Source: Planococcus antarcticus DSM 14505 | Lineage (GTDB): Bacteria; Bacillota; Bacilli; Bacillales_A; Planococcaceae | Assembly: GCF_001687565.2 (NCBI RefSeq) | Contig: NZ_CP016534.2 | Coordinates: 2,174,501 to 2,238,500, forward strand | Direction: 5' to 3' | Length of the DNA stretch: 64,000 bases | Part shown: in pieces, positions 35,149 through 43,923 of the stretch | How the letters are laid out: every line of letters starts with the position of its first letter | Numbering within the stretch: position 1 is the stretch's first letter | Notes under the pieces: model-generated | Databases searched by the model: none | What the model was told of the DNA's origin: nothing | Seen by the model: the letters and a program-made list of their open reading frames with translations, nothing else | Position numbers and translations under genes: made by a program

Positions 35149-36339
35149 TTAGTCTTTCCATTTTGATGACACGAATTGATGGATCCGTTCTACAGCTGTG
35201 GTCAACGTTTCAAGCGACGTGGCATAGGACAAGCGGATTGTCGAATGTGCGCCAAATCCTGAACCCGGGATGACCGCTACGTTCGCTTCTGTCAATAAAG
35301 CCGTCACGAAATCATCAACTGACGAGTAACCCGTTTTTTCTGCTGCTTCTGAAACATCTGGCAACAGATAAAACGCACCTTGTGGCCGTAGTACTTTGAA
35401 ACCTGGAATTGCCTGGAGTTTCGGGAAAATAACATCTAAGCGCCCTTCAAATGCCCGACGCATTTCCTCTACTGTGTCCTGTGGCCCGTTATAGGCTTCA
35501 ATCGCCGCATATTGCGATGTGGTTGTCGGATTCGACGTAGAATGGCTTGCCAAGTCTGTCATAGCTTTGATCAGTTTGGCGTCGCCAGCTGCATAGCCGA
35601 TACGCCATCCAGTCATCGAGTGGGATTTTGAAACACCATTGATCACAATTGTGCGTTTTTTTGCATCTTCCGAAAGAGTAGCGATTGAAGTATGTTCAAC
35701 ATCCCCATAGATTAATTTTTCATAAATTTCATCCGAGACGACTAAAATATCAAACTCGCGGCTGACCTGCGCCAGTGCCTCCAATTCCTCTTTTGAATAA
35801 ATCATGCCTGTCGGGTTGCTCGGCGAGTTGATGATGACAGCTTTTGTCCGGTCTGTCACAGCTTCTCTCAATTGCTGAGGCGTGATTTTGTAGTCCTGGC
35901 TGGAAGTCGCTTCTATGTATACAGGAACGCCCTGTGCCAGTTTCACCTGTTCCGGATAACTGACCCAATACGGAATCGGGATAATCACTTCATCGCCTTC
36001 ATTCAACAATACTTGGAATAAGGTATATAGTACATGCTTCGCACCGACGCCGACCATAACCTCATTCGGCTGATAGCTCAACTGCTGATCTCTTTGAAGT
36101 TTATGGATGATGGCTTCTTTCAATGCCGGCAGTCCACCTGCTGGCGTATATTTAGTCTTGCCTTCTTTCATTGACTGGTAGGCGGCTTCGAGGATGTTTG
36201 CCGGTGTGTTGTAGTCCGGTTCCCCGGCTCCCAAACCGATGACGTCCACTCCTTGTGCTTTCAATTCGTTCGCTTTTGCAGTGATTGCCAAAGTTGTAGA
36301 AGGTGTTAAATTTTTTACACGATTTGCTAAATTGATCAA
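35149..36339 (-). CDS. aspB: aspartate aminotransferase (class I, AspB type)
   Basis: This 396-residue PLP enzyme makes aspartate from oxaloacetate and glutamate. NSPSNPTG is at 171-178 and the Schiff-base lysine is Lys238 in [19 protein letters not shown]. Bacterial Ib-type enzymes like this may also accept prephenate, which matters because hisC is missing from the aro cluster here. The start is TTG with AAAGGGTGG upstream. Together with asnS it supplies Asp and Asn-tRNA. Confidence 0.94.
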   Translation of the reverse strand: MINLANRVKNLTPSTTLAITAKANELKAQGVDVIGLGAGEPDYNTPANILEAAYQSMKEGKTKYTPAGGLPALKEAIIHKLQRDQQLSYQPNEVMVGVGAKHVLYTLFQVLLNEGDEVIIPIPYWVSYPEQVKLAQGVPVYIEATSSQDYKITPQQLREAVTDRTKAVIINSPSNPTGMIYSKEELEALAQVSREFDILVVSDEIYEKLIYGDVEHTSIATLSEDAKKRTIVINGVSKSHSMTGWRIGYAAGDAKLIKAMTDLASHSTSNPTTTSQYAAIEAYNGPQDTVEEMRRAFEGRLDVIFPKLQAIPGFKVLRPQGAFYLLPDVSEAAEKTGYSSVDDFVTALLTEANVAVIPGSGFGAHSTIRLSYATSLETLTTAVERIHQFVSSKWKD

Positions 36340-36354
36340 ATTTTTTCCACCCTT

Positions 36355-36831
36355 TCACAAATTCAATATGCGTTTCCACCAAGTACCGTCATTCGCTGAC
36401 AAATAGACATAATTTAAACTGTCTTCTTTATTTAGAAATGCAATTTCCCATACCGGACCATCACTTTCCAAACCAAGTTTAGTATGAAGAATTTCTTTAA
36501 CGTCCATTTCAGAAAGAGCAATTTCACGTGCCTGTTGTGCAGTTATTTTGTCTTCCAACGGAGTTGTCTGCATCTCACCGTCACCTTTCGGAACAAAAAC
36601 TGCAGTTAATTCACCTTTGCTGTTTGTTCCAAGCACTGTTACGGAAGCCGCGGTGTTGGTATAGACGTAAGACCGTTCCACCTCTTCGATCAGCTGCTCG
36701 CTTTTCGCACGATCAATTGCTTGGTCTTCGGTTTCCGAGTAAGGTTTATTGCCAACATACAAAACCAGAATAATGATAGCAACTGCCAAAAAAGATAAAA
36801 AACCGAGTATGAATGTAATCCATTGTCTCAT
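36355..36831 (-). CDS. ypmB: YpmB-like membrane-anchored protein (DUF5590)
   Basis: This 158-residue protein has one N-terminal membrane segment (about 5-27) and an extracytoplasmic region with two PepSY-like repeats (the second around ITAQQAREIALSEMDVKEIL). It is conserved upstream of aspB in Bacillales with unknown role. Ends 15 bases before aspB. Confidence 0.85.
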   Translation of the reverse strand: MRQWITFILGFLSFLAVAIIILVLYVGNKPYSETEDQAIDRAKSEQLIEEVERSYVYTNTAASVTVLGTNSKGELTAVFVPKGDGEMQTTPLEDKITAQQAREIALSEMDVKEILHTKLGLESDGPVWEIAFLNKEDSLNYVYLSANDGTWWKRILNL

Positions 36832-36839
36832 TTCATCAC

Positions 36840-37010
36840 CTATGTTTTATATATTGTAAAAATCGCTTTTTCAGAATCTTCTTTGTCGAGAGCTAATCCG
36901 AACATTAGATTCTTGTCTTTCAACGTACGATTCAAGGCGTCCACCACTTTATATAAATCTTTTTGATACGTAAGTTCCACTGTAGAGATCACTTCAATTT
37001 TGGATTCCAT
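36840..37010 (-). CDS. ypmA: YpmA-like small protein (DUF4264)
   Basis: This 56-residue protein of unknown function, family DUF4264, is conserved between dinG and ypmB. I choose ATG 37010 (MESKIEVI), since AAGGGTGGG is about nine bases upstream and the GTG four codons earlier lies inside that ribosome site. Confidence 0.85.
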   Translation of the reverse strand: MESKIEVISTVELTYQKDLYKVVDALNRTLKDKNLMFGLALDKEDSEKAIFTIYKT

Positions 37011-37034
37011 GTATGTGCCCACCCTTTCGTTATA

Positions 37035-39797
37035 TCATTGCTTATTATACCAAGCTTCAATATCGGTTACCATCTTTTCTAAAGACACTTTGGATACTTT
37101 GACTTTTGGCAAAGCGTTTATAAATTCCTGGCCATATGATTTCGTTTCGATTCTCCGGTCCAGCACGATGAACAGCCCCTTATCATTTTTCGAACGAATC
37201 AGCCTGCCAAATCCTTGACGCAATCGAATCACTGCTTCGGGCAAGGCATACTGCAGGAACGGATTGATTCCTTCACGCGAGATAATTTCAGAGCGTGCCT
37301 TGAAAATCGGCTCATCCGGTGATGTGAACGGCAAACGCACCACTACCACTGCACGAAGCGCATCTCCTGGTACATCGACACCTTCCCAGAAACTATTGGT
37401 GCCAAACAGCACCGATTTTTGAAAACGCTGGAACGATTTTAATAATTTCATTCGGCTGCCCGATGAAATGCCTTGTGCAAACAGCATATAATCATCCAGC
37501 AAGCCTGTGTCTTGAATCAAATCCACGGTTTTACGGAGCATATCCTGTGACGTGAACAGGACAAAACAACGGCCTTCTGTCACAATCACGGTCTGAATCA
37601 CCGCATCCGCAACTGATTCGATGTATTCACGCTGAGAGACATGTTGGATATCTGGCATGTCTTCCACAATATATACATGCGCTCCTTGATAAAAATCCTT
37701 TGGTGGCTCGAACTTTAGGATGGGCACACTCTGTGGAATGCCAATTTGGTTGACGATAAAACGGTCATTAGCAGGAACTGTCATCGTTCCTGACAGCCAG
37801 ATGATCGCTTTGTCTTGACGTGCAGAAGCCACGACTTTGTCGACCAAAGATGCTACAGCAAACGGTCGCTTGTATAAAGATAAACTGGTCGGCAGACTTC
37901 TCAAATCCCCTTCAATCCAGCTCACTTCATCTGTCAGCGGAAAGACAAAAATTTCACTGAACTCGACCGCCTTGACCATCATTTCCTCTGTCCAATAGCG
38001 CCAATCAGCTATTGTCAGCTGGTCCTGGATGGTTTTTTCCGTTAGCCGCTCAGCTTTTTGCAAAATGAGCTGCGACAGATCGATCCATTCATTCAAATAA
38101 CGCAACATTTTAAGAAAGCGGTTGTCTTCAAACGACAGCTCGTTTAGGAGCGATGCATTCTTTTTGTGGCGACTCCCTGAAAACTTTGCCGCAAACTCAA
38201 CTGCCAATAAACTTGAAACTTCATCGAAAAGCGATGTGAATTTTTGAAACAGCGATTCCAGCTTAAGCAATTCAGGAACATTCGAAAAACCGGTTCGGTC
38301 AGCTGTCTCAAAAAGAGCTGCAAATAATTGCTGATCATCCAGACTGCCAATCTGACCAAAAATGTATTTCCACTGGGTATAGACAAAGGTTTTTTCGTGC
38401 TGGGAGACTGCCGCCTGGACAACTTGATGTGCTTCGTCCCATATATAGGCACCGACATTGGCCAAAATCGATTTCTTACTCAAATGCTGGTTTAGCAAGA
38501 AAGCATGGTTGGTGACGATGATATGAGCATGCTGTGCCTGTTTCAGCGCATACTCATAGAAATCAGTTTTCTTTTCCTGCTGAGATAGCTTTCGCATATG
38601 GGAACGCCGAATCTTATCTAGCACAAATTGGCCGCCGCTCGATGAATTGATTTCATTTAAATCACCCGTTTTTGTAGCTGCCAACCAGACCAACACTTGC
38701 ATGATAGTGAAGGTCTCGTCATAGGATTCATCGTCGCCTTGCAGCAATTCGACGAAGCGGGCCAAATCGATGTAATGCGATAAGCCTTTGATCAATGAAA
38801 TCCGAACCGGCGAACCGATAAAGTCCTCTACCATCCGCCCTTCTTTTAGGACAAGTTGATCCTGCAGATGGGTGGTATAGGTGCTAATCATGACTTGCTT
38901 TCCCGTTTCAAGTGCATAGTTGGACGCCGGCAGCAAATAGGCAATTGTTTTGCCCATACCTGTCGAGGCTTCGATGACCAATTCTTTTTTTTGTGTCAAA
39001 GCATCTTCAATCGAGGTCATCATGCTAAATTGGCTCGGACGCCTTTCAAAATTGGGGAATACTGCTTCAAGTCCATCCCGCCAATCACGCGGCAGGGATT
39101 CAGGCTGTTTTGGATCTGCTGCAAATGAAATTCTTGGTTTGAGTGGAATTCCGTGAAACCGGTCGAACTGATCGGCTCGGACGCTTCTCTTTTTCTGTGT
39201 CAATTCAAAGAACAAGCGGGACAGATCTGATTTCAGTTGGAAAGATCGCTTATGAAGAAACGCCAACGTATCATAAGGCAATGACTCCAGGTCAGCTTTA
39301 GCACGCAAAAACAACAGCGCAGTCGCCATAGCATCGTCGTCTGCACGGTGAGCACTTTCAAGTGGAATTCCTAATTCTGAGGTAATGTCCTGTAATTTAA
39401 AGCTGAATGCCGTCGGATACATCAGCCGAACCAACTCGACCGTATCCATTGTGATTCCCTGCCATTTCGGCAAGCCGCTACGCTTTAACTCTGCCTGTAG
39501 AAATGGCAAATCGAAATTGGTATTATGCGCGACAAAAATAGCATCTTGCATTTTTTCGTAAACCGCTTCTGCGTAGAATTCGAAAGCCTCGGCTTCTGCT
39601 ACATCGTCATCTGTAATGTTCGTTAAGTCTTGTATAAATAATGGGATATTGCGCCCCGGATTGATAAATTTCGTATATGTATCAGTAATTACTTCATTTT
39701 CAATCGTTACCATTGCCAGTTGAATAATCCGGTCACCTTTTGCAGGGGAATGGCCCGTTGTTTCAATATCGACAACGACATACTTTTGCATGTTCAT
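37035..39797 (-). CDS. dinG: DinG-family protein with N-terminal 3'-5' exonuclease domain
   Basis: This 920-residue protein has a DnaQ-like DEDD exonuclease domain (D10 and E12 in VVDIETTG, HNTNFD, HRADDDA; residues 1-165) fused to a DinG-type helicase core with Walker A TGMGKT at 279-284 and DEAH from residue 454. I see no four-cysteine iron-sulfur site in the helicase core. That matches the Gram-positive DinG group; the S. aureus member is a nuclease and not a helicase. A probable promoter lies at 39838-39865. Confidence 0.93.
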   Translation of the reverse strand: MNMQKYVVVDIETTGHSPAKGDRIIQLAMVTIENEVITDTYTKFINPGRNIPLFIQDLTNITDDDVAEAEAFEFYAEAVYEKMQDAIFVAHNTNFDLPFLQAELKRSGLPKWQGITMDTVELVRLMYPTAFSFKLQDITSELGIPLESAHRADDDAMATALLFLRAKADLESLPYDTLAFLHKRSFQLKSDLSRLFFELTQKKRSVRADQFDRFHGIPLKPRISFAADPKQPESLPRDWRDGLEAVFPNFERRPSQFSMMTSIEDALTQKKELVIEASTGMGKTIAYLLPASNYALETGKQVMISTYTTHLQDQLVLKEGRMVEDFIGSPVRISLIKGLSHYIDLARFVELLQGDDESYDETFTIMQVLVWLAATKTGDLNEINSSSGGQFVLDKIRRSHMRKLSQQEKKTDFYEYALKQAQHAHIIVTNHAFLLNQHLSKKSILANVGAYIWDEAHQVVQAAVSQHEKTFVYTQWKYIFGQIGSLDDQQLFAALFETADRTGFSNVPELLKLESLFQKFTSLFDEVSSLLAVEFAAKFSGSRHKKNASLLNELSFEDNRFLKMLRYLNEWIDLSQLILQKAERLTEKTIQDQLTIADWRYWTEEMMVKAVEFSEIFVFPLTDEVSWIEGDLRSLPTSLSLYKRPFAVASLVDKVVASARQDKAIIWLSGTMTVPANDRFIVNQIGIPQSVPILKFEPPKDFYQGAHVYIVEDMPDIQHVSQREYIESVADAVIQTVIVTEGRCFVLFTSQDMLRKTVDLIQDTGLLDDYMLFAQGISSGSRMKLLKSFQRFQKSVLFGTNSFWEGVDVPGDALRAVVVVRLPFTSPDEPIFKARSEIISREGINPFLQYALPEAVIRLRQGFGRLIRSKNDKGLFIVLDRRIETKSYGQEFINALPKVKVSKVSLEKMVTDIEAWYNKQ

Positions 39798-39837
39798 CTT
39801 AGCCCCTCTTTCTTAGGTGATTGCCTAAAAAAATTGT

Positions 39838-39865
39838 AACATATCCTACCGCTTTCCGCTTTCAA
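39838..39865 (-). promoter_or_regulatory. candidate dinG operon promoter
   Basis: TTGAAA (39865-39860) and TATGTT (39843-39838) on the minus strand, 16 bases apart, about 40 bases upstream of the dinG start and downstream of the panD terminator. Confidence 0.4.
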
Positions 39866-39905
39866 GATGAAAATTCAATCTTCTTCCTCCACCTTCAGTC
39901 AAAAG

Positions 39906-39936
39906 AAAAACAGCCCCGAAAATTCTCGGAGGCTGT
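39906..39936 (-). terminator. terminator after panD
   Basis: Arms ACAGCC...CGA and TCG...GGCTGT, followed on the minus strand by TTTTTC, six bases after the panD stop. It separates panCD from dinG. Confidence 0.85.
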
Positions 39937-39941
39937 GCTTT

Positions 39942-40325
39942 TTACATGACGGTCGCTTCAGGTTCGTAATGGATGATTTCTTTGATTTGATTGTTGGCAT
40001 CCATTATGGCAACAGTGGGCTTATGGTCACGAGCATTTTCATTCATGACATAGGTATACGACAAGATGATGACGATATCCCCTCGTTGGACGAGACGCGC
40101 TGCCGCTCCGTTGACGCAGATCACACCGCTGCCGCGTTCTCCTGCGATGATATAGGTTTCGAAACGCGCACCGTTATTATTGTTCACAATATGCACTTTT
40201 TCGTTCGCCAGCATTCCCACTGCATCCAGCAGATCTTGATCGATAGTAATGCTTCCTACATAGTTCAGATCAGCTTCGGTCACCGTTGCACGGTGGATTT
40301 TTGAATTGAGCATCATTCTAAGCAT
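39942..40325 (-). CDS. panD: aspartate 1-decarboxylase
   Basis: This 127-residue pyruvoyl enzyme makes beta-alanine for pantothenate. The self-cleavage site is Gly24-Ser25 (NYVGSITID), which generates the pyruvoyl group. [10 protein letters not shown] and the SYTYVMNE segment are typical. Starts three bases after the panC stop, so it is translated from the same mRNA. Confidence 0.96.
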   Translation of the reverse strand: MLRMMLNSKIHRATVTEADLNYVGSITIDQDLLDAVGMLANEKVHIVNNNNGARFETYIIAGERGSGVICVNGAAARLVQRGDIVIILSYTYVMNENARDHKPTVAIMDANNQIKEIIHYEPEATVM

Positions 40326-40328
40326 GGG

Positions 40329-41165
40329 TCAGTTCTCCTTTGAGTTGAAAATAATATTATCGATCAAACGCGCTTTTTCAAACTGTACGGCCAGAGCCAA
40401 AATGGCATCACTTTGGATATCAGTCGTCAATGTTGGATAATCCAGAAGCTCAATGTAATCGATCTTTCCGGATGTCTGTTCACTCAAGTAGGCAGTCATA
40501 GATTCGATTGGCTCTCGTCCCTGCAAAACTAAGTTTTTGCCCATTTCCAATGCTTTTTTCAAATGAGCTGCTTCGTTACGTTCAGTTTCACTCAGATAAA
40601 CATTGCGGGAGCTTTTCGCTAAACCATCCTCTTCCCGGATGGTCTCACCTCTACGTATCGTCATCGGGAAATTAAAATCTGCCACTAAGGACTCGATGAT
40701 TGCCAATTGCTGTGCATCCTTCTGACCAAAATAAGCCAAATCTGCTTCTGTTAAATGAAATAGCTTGGTAACCACTTTCAATACCCCATCAAAATGGCCC
40801 GGTCTCTTCGCCCCGCAAAGTACGTTGGCTTGCGCACCAGCTGTTATTTTGATTTGGCTTTCACGCGGATACATTTCTTCAACACTTGGCACAAAAACAG
40901 CATCGGTTCCTGCCTCTTTGGCAAGTTTTCGATCGCGTTCTAGGTCTCTTGGATAACGATCAAAATCCTCACTCGGACCGAATTGAGCCGGATTGACGAA
41001 AATGCTCATAACCACTTTGTTGTTTTCCGCTTTCGCTTTTTCCACAAGAGACAGATGCCCCTCGTGTAAAAACCCCATAGTCGGCACAAGACCAATGGTA
41101 TGGCCTGCTCTTTTGGTTTCTTGAACCCAATTTTTAAGTTCATCCACCGTCTGTAAAATCAACAT
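40329..41165 (-). CDS. panC: pantothenate synthetase (pantoate-beta-alanine ligase)
   Basis: This 278-residue enzyme joins pantoate and beta-alanine with ATP. PTMGFLHEGHLSLV holds the HxGH nucleotide-binding motif, and KSSRNVYLS is the KMSKS-like loop. ATG 41165 has GAGAGGAGAG directly upstream; the frame is open for 65 codons further but that is leader RNA. B. subtilis has panB first in this operon. Here panB is missing and the space is filled by repeats and an IS element. Confidence 0.95.
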   Translation of the reverse strand: MLILQTVDELKNWVQETKRAGHTIGLVPTMGFLHEGHLSLVEKAKAENNKVVMSIFVNPAQFGPSEDFDRYPRDLERDRKLAKEAGTDAVFVPSVEEMYPRESQIKITAGAQANVLCGAKRPGHFDGVLKVVTKLFHLTEADLAYFGQKDAQQLAIIESLVADFNFPMTIRRGETIREEDGLAKSSRNVYLSETERNEAAHLKKALEMGKNLVLQGREPIESMTAYLSEQTSGKIDYIELLDYPTLTTDIQSDAILALAVQFEKARLIDNIIFNSKEN

Positions 41166-41201
41166 TTTTTCTCTCCTCTCAGGAAGAAAACCATATAAAA
41201 A

Positions 41202-41265
41202 GCCCTTCCGTCGAAAAAAAGACAGAAGGACAGTAAATGTGCGTTTGGTTTCCTCCGTCCCTGTC
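41202..41265 (-). promoter_or_regulatory. transcription attenuator in the panC leader
   Basis: On the minus strand GTCCTTCTGTC (41231-41221) pairs along its whole length with GACGGAAGGGC (41212-41202) and is followed by TTTTTA, a terminator 37 bases before panC. Upstream, GACAGGGAC (41265-41257) can pair with the first arm instead, forming an antiterminator. The leader is about 190 bases, enough for a ligand-sensing domain. It lacks the T-box core sequence. A pan-type RNA motif or another sensor is possible. Confidence 0.6.
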
Positions 41266-41358
41266 GTGTAAGTGATCAAGGCAGAACTGATTGCTATGAA
41301 TTTTGGGTCTGTTGCAGTTGTTCGGTGCAGTTCGAAAGCGATACCGCCCATTAAAAAC

Positions 41359-41367
41359 ACTATACCA
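41359..41367 (-). promoter_or_regulatory. extended -10 promoter of panCD
   Basis: Minus-strand TGGTATAGT, an extended -10 element, lies about 200 bases upstream of panC. The -35 region is poor. The same TGGTATAGTG string recurs upstream of aroC. Confidence 0.5.
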
Positions 41368-41469
41368 GAAATTCAGAAAAAAACATATTTCATGCTTGGC
41401 TTGTAGACAAAAGAATATTCATGATAGTTAAGGAATGAATCCTCATTTTATCGTGTTTTATACTGGATC

Positions 41470-41690
41470 CTGCGCTCCAAGCGGACGCTTTGGGCCCACA
41501 GGATGTGGGCCTGGCGCACAGGATGTGGGCCTGGCGCACAGAACGTCGCGCCAGTTGCCAAGGACGTCGCCCCAGCCTCCTCGTTGCAAGCTCCTGCGGG
41601 GTCTCTTGGATGTCGCTTCACTGCTCCAGCAGCAAAGTCATTGAACGAAAGGAGTTCGGACAATGGCTTTGCGACGAAGCGATGCAGGAG
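41470..41690 (+). repeat. interspersed repeat family A, copy 2
   Basis: This copy matches 18271-18423 in inverse orientation. The hairpin arms are GGCCCAC (41493-41499) and GTGGGCC (41505-41511), where copy 1 has GACCCAC and GTGGGTC. A 20-base unit, ACAGGATGTGGGCCTGGCGC, is repeated in tandem at 41498 and 41518. The gap from 41166 to 41894 has no gene: panC leader, this repeat, then a family B copy. Confidence 0.72.
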
Positions 41691-41832
41691 TACATCTTTG
41701 CCCTTCGCCGCCTTGCGCTCCGGATCCTTGAGTGACGTGATTACCAGGCTTATGGAGGTTATTTTTAGTGGGAAATGGACTAGCAGGCTGCTCTCTTTGA
41801 TTAGAGCCGCATGCTCCCAACCGGGGGCTTGC

Positions 41833-41906
41833 CACGAAGACTCCTGTGGAACCAGCGAAAGCTGAAGACCCCGCAGAAGCGTCAGTGACGAGGAGGCTGA
41901 AGCTGA
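41833..41906 (+). repeat. interspersed repeat family B, copy 2, left part
   Basis: CGAAGACTCCTGTGGAACCA, then GACCCCGCAG and GAGGAGGCTGAAGC, read like the common Bacillales intergenic repeat. It is interrupted at 41906/41907 by the IS element and continues at 43526 with CACGGAAAGCGAAGTGGCCG. Confidence 0.7.
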
Positions 41907-43513
41907 CATAGCTGTCAACTTAAGAAATGACGTAGAATGTTGGCGATAAAATTGTGTGGGGGAAGGGTTTGAACTTGGAGGATTGCGGAAATGGAGATAC
42001 CTAAGAACGCCAAATAACCCCCCCTTTTTTAGGAGGCGTTTGTTGGATTGTTCTAAGTGAATTGAAGGCGTTTTAAGGCAGTCCCTTTAGCGGAATTCGG
42101 CTTCCGTGCGGTCCTGATGAGTAATTGGGTAATCAAGGGGACAAAGCTTAAAAGCGTCTTCTTTTTTTGTTTGATGGCTTCGTACATTTGCGCCAAAAAT
42201 TCACAGGCGATACTTCGAATCGCGATGGTTTCACTGATTTCTTTCTCTTCTTCTTCCCAAATCGTATTCCGGATTTGATAAGCAATCAATTGGCTCAAAA
42301 GAAAAACGAGTAACGTGGCATAGAAATGGCAGAGCCAACGTTCCTGTTTGACCAATCGGAAATGATCGATTTCCAGATAAGATTTCATCGCTTTGAAATT
42401 CAATTCAATTTGCCAACGCAGCCGATACAATTCGACAAGCTGCGAACCTGAAACAGGTTCAGGCAAGTTGGTCATATACCCCGTCATACCGGCTAAATCG
42501 TGGACCAGTTGCTTGGGCTTTTTCCCCGTTTTTGATGCCCGTCGCTGAAGCTTTTGCAGGCGTTTTTGTTTCTGTTCGTCGCTTTGGGAGAACAGCACAC
42601 ACCGTGCCGGAAAATGAGCATCTCGACCAAAGTAGACTTGTTCAAGTTCCAAGGTTTCCCCCGGCGCCATTTTCTCGCAGAGCTGAACGAGCTCAATGCG
42701 CTGATACTCGCTACTCTTAACGACGGATCCATCCGGATGATGATCAGGAAACGAATTTTGATAGGCCAAATAAGCATCGTTCCGAAACTTCGTGAGGAAG
42801 TAGTTGTTTTTTTCATGAATCCGTTCGAACACCTGAAAATGAAAATAGCCGAGATCTTGTAGGCACAACTCTTGTTCATCAAGAAACGGCACCCGTTTCG
42901 CTCCCATGACGGTGTCGTTGACGTTTTCAAGATCGACGCGCAAAAAGGTAAGCCGTCCTGTCAATACATCAAATTCGTGTTGGATTTTCACTGAAGTCTG
43001 GCGTGTTTTTTTGGCGCGGGCTTTCAGGGAATTGGGCACATGGATGTGCGTCACATCTAAGACCCGTAAGCTGGTGAAAGGACAGTCCGTTGCGAACGCA
43101 TGCTTAGCGAGTAGAAGCTGTTGCTGAATCAAGAACAGTTCTTCTACTAATCGCTGAAGAAAGTGGACAGCTTTTCCGGTGAATTTCTGATCCACTGCCG
43201 TACGGCTGATCGCGATTTCCTGTTTGGAAAGGAGCTTGGTGCTGAGTTCTTGCAAGCTAGGGTCGATCAAATTCCCATGAACCTGAAAAAGCAACGACAG
43301 AAAATCGCTGGCGGTCCATTTTCTTTTCCGTTGGATGAACCCCGTTTCTTTGGCGAGGGCATCCACCTTTTCCGGTTCAAGAAATGCAAATAACGGGTTG
43401 AGGTAGTTGGGAGTGACTTGAGCTACCATAGAAAAAACTCCTCTCATTGATGGGTAGTCTTCCATACCATCTTTCGAGAGAAGTTACTCCTTTTTCTTAA
43501 GTTGACAGCTATG
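41907..43513 (-). mobile_element. complete IS4-family (IS231-like) insertion sequence
   Basis: This 1607-base element has perfect terminal inverted repeats of 21 bases, beginning CATAGCTGTCAACTTAAG at 41907 and the complement ending at 43513. It is flanked by an exact 12-base target duplication GGCTGAAGCTGA (41895-41906 and 43514-43525). Size, repeats of about 20 bases and 10-12 base duplications fit the IS231 branch of IS4. It contains one intact transposase gene. Perfect ends and duplication point to a recent, probably active insertion. Confidence 0.95.
42053..43429 (-). CDS. IS4-family DDE transposase
   Basis: This 458-residue transposase has the first catalytic aspartate in VLDVTHIHVPN, the second in the DLGYFHFQVFERI segment, and the YREK signature Y-x2-R-x3-E-x6-K in YRLRWQIELNFKAMK with the catalytic glutamate. 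I choose ATG 43429 because GAGAGGAG lies about eight bases upstream; an in-frame ATG at 43465 lacks one. The frame is intact and the protein should be functional. Confidence 0.93.
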   Translation of the reverse strand: MVAQVTPNYLNPLFAFLEPEKVDALAKETGFIQRKRKWTASDFLSLLFQVHGNLIDPSLQELSTKLLSKQEIAISRTAVDQKFTGKAVHFLQRLVEELFLIQQQLLLAKHAFATDCPFTSLRVLDVTHIHVPNSLKARAKKTRQTSVKIQHEFDVLTGRLTFLRVDLENVNDTVMGAKRVPFLDEQELCLQDLGYFHFQVFERIHEKNNYFLTKFRNDAYLAYQNSFPDHHPDGSVVKSSEYQRIELVQLCEKMAPGETLELEQVYFGRDAHFPARCVLFSQSDEQKQKRLQKLQRRASKTGKKPKQLVHDLAGMTGYMTNLPEPVSGSQLVELYRLRWQIELNFKAMKSYLEIDHFRLVKQERWLCHFYATLLVFLLSQLIAYQIRNTIWEEEEKEISETIAIRSIACEFLAQMYEAIKQKKKTLLSFVPLITQLLIRTARKPNSAKGTALKRLQFT

Positions 43514-43525
43514 GGCTGAAGCTGA

Positions 43526-43565
43526 GCTCACGGAAAGCGAAGTGGCCGGACCGGTTGGGGTTATA
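43526..43565 (+). repeat. interspersed repeat family B, copy 2, right part
   Basis: This continues the repeat cut by the IS: GCTCACGGAAAGCGAAGTGG then CCGGACCGG. Removing the IS and one target copy restores a continuous repeat. Confidence 0.65.
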
Positions 43566-43711
43566 CAGCGCTTTTCATTTTGGTTAGACTTTGTCTACAG
43601 TCTGAGCATACTCTATGCTTTTGGAGTGTTGAATAAGTTAATAGCTCACTTTTTTACAAAAAACGAGTACTTTTCCCATATCAAAAAAGTGAACTGTTTA
43701 AGTATTTGGAG

Positions 43712-43783
43712 AAGCATTCGCTCGACTCCTGTGGGAGCAGCGAAGCGACGGGTTTGAGAGACCCTGCAGGCCGCAAAGCGATC
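43712..43783 (+). repeat. interspersed repeat family B, copy 3
   Basis: CTCGACTCCTGTGGGAGCAG then GAGACCCTGCAGGCCGCAAAGCGA belongs to the same family as the copies at 23207 and 41833. It lies in the 398-base gene-free stretch 43526-43923 together with the birA terminator; I see no gene there. Confidence 0.65.
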
Positions 43784-43885
43784 GGTAAACTTCGGAAAAT
43801 ACCATGAACGATACTTTCTCGAAAACCCGAAGTATATTCTACGCTTAGTGAATAGATAATCTAAAGATACTCCACAAGTTACTAT

Positions 43886-43915
43886 TGAAAAACCGACGCA
43901 ACTCTTTACTGCGTC
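43886..43915 (-). terminator. terminator after birA
   Basis: GACGCA/TGCGTC arms with a minus-strand TTTTTC tail lie just past the birA stop at 43924. Confidence 0.7.
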
Positions 43916-43923
43916 TTCGTATG

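Noticed and set aside
41166-41360. 65-codon N-terminal extension of PanC
   Set aside because: The extension is out of line with the family length, runs through the terminator hairpin, and the ATG at 41165 has a strong ribosome site.
41202-41360. T-box riboswitch in the panC leader
   Set aside because: The conserved T-box sequence and specifier stem are not visible. Only a terminator and an alternative pairing are supported.
41435-41918. Several overlapping open frames on both strands between panC and the IS
   Set aside because: All lie within repeats, differ in frame, and show no protein-like conservation or ribosome sites.
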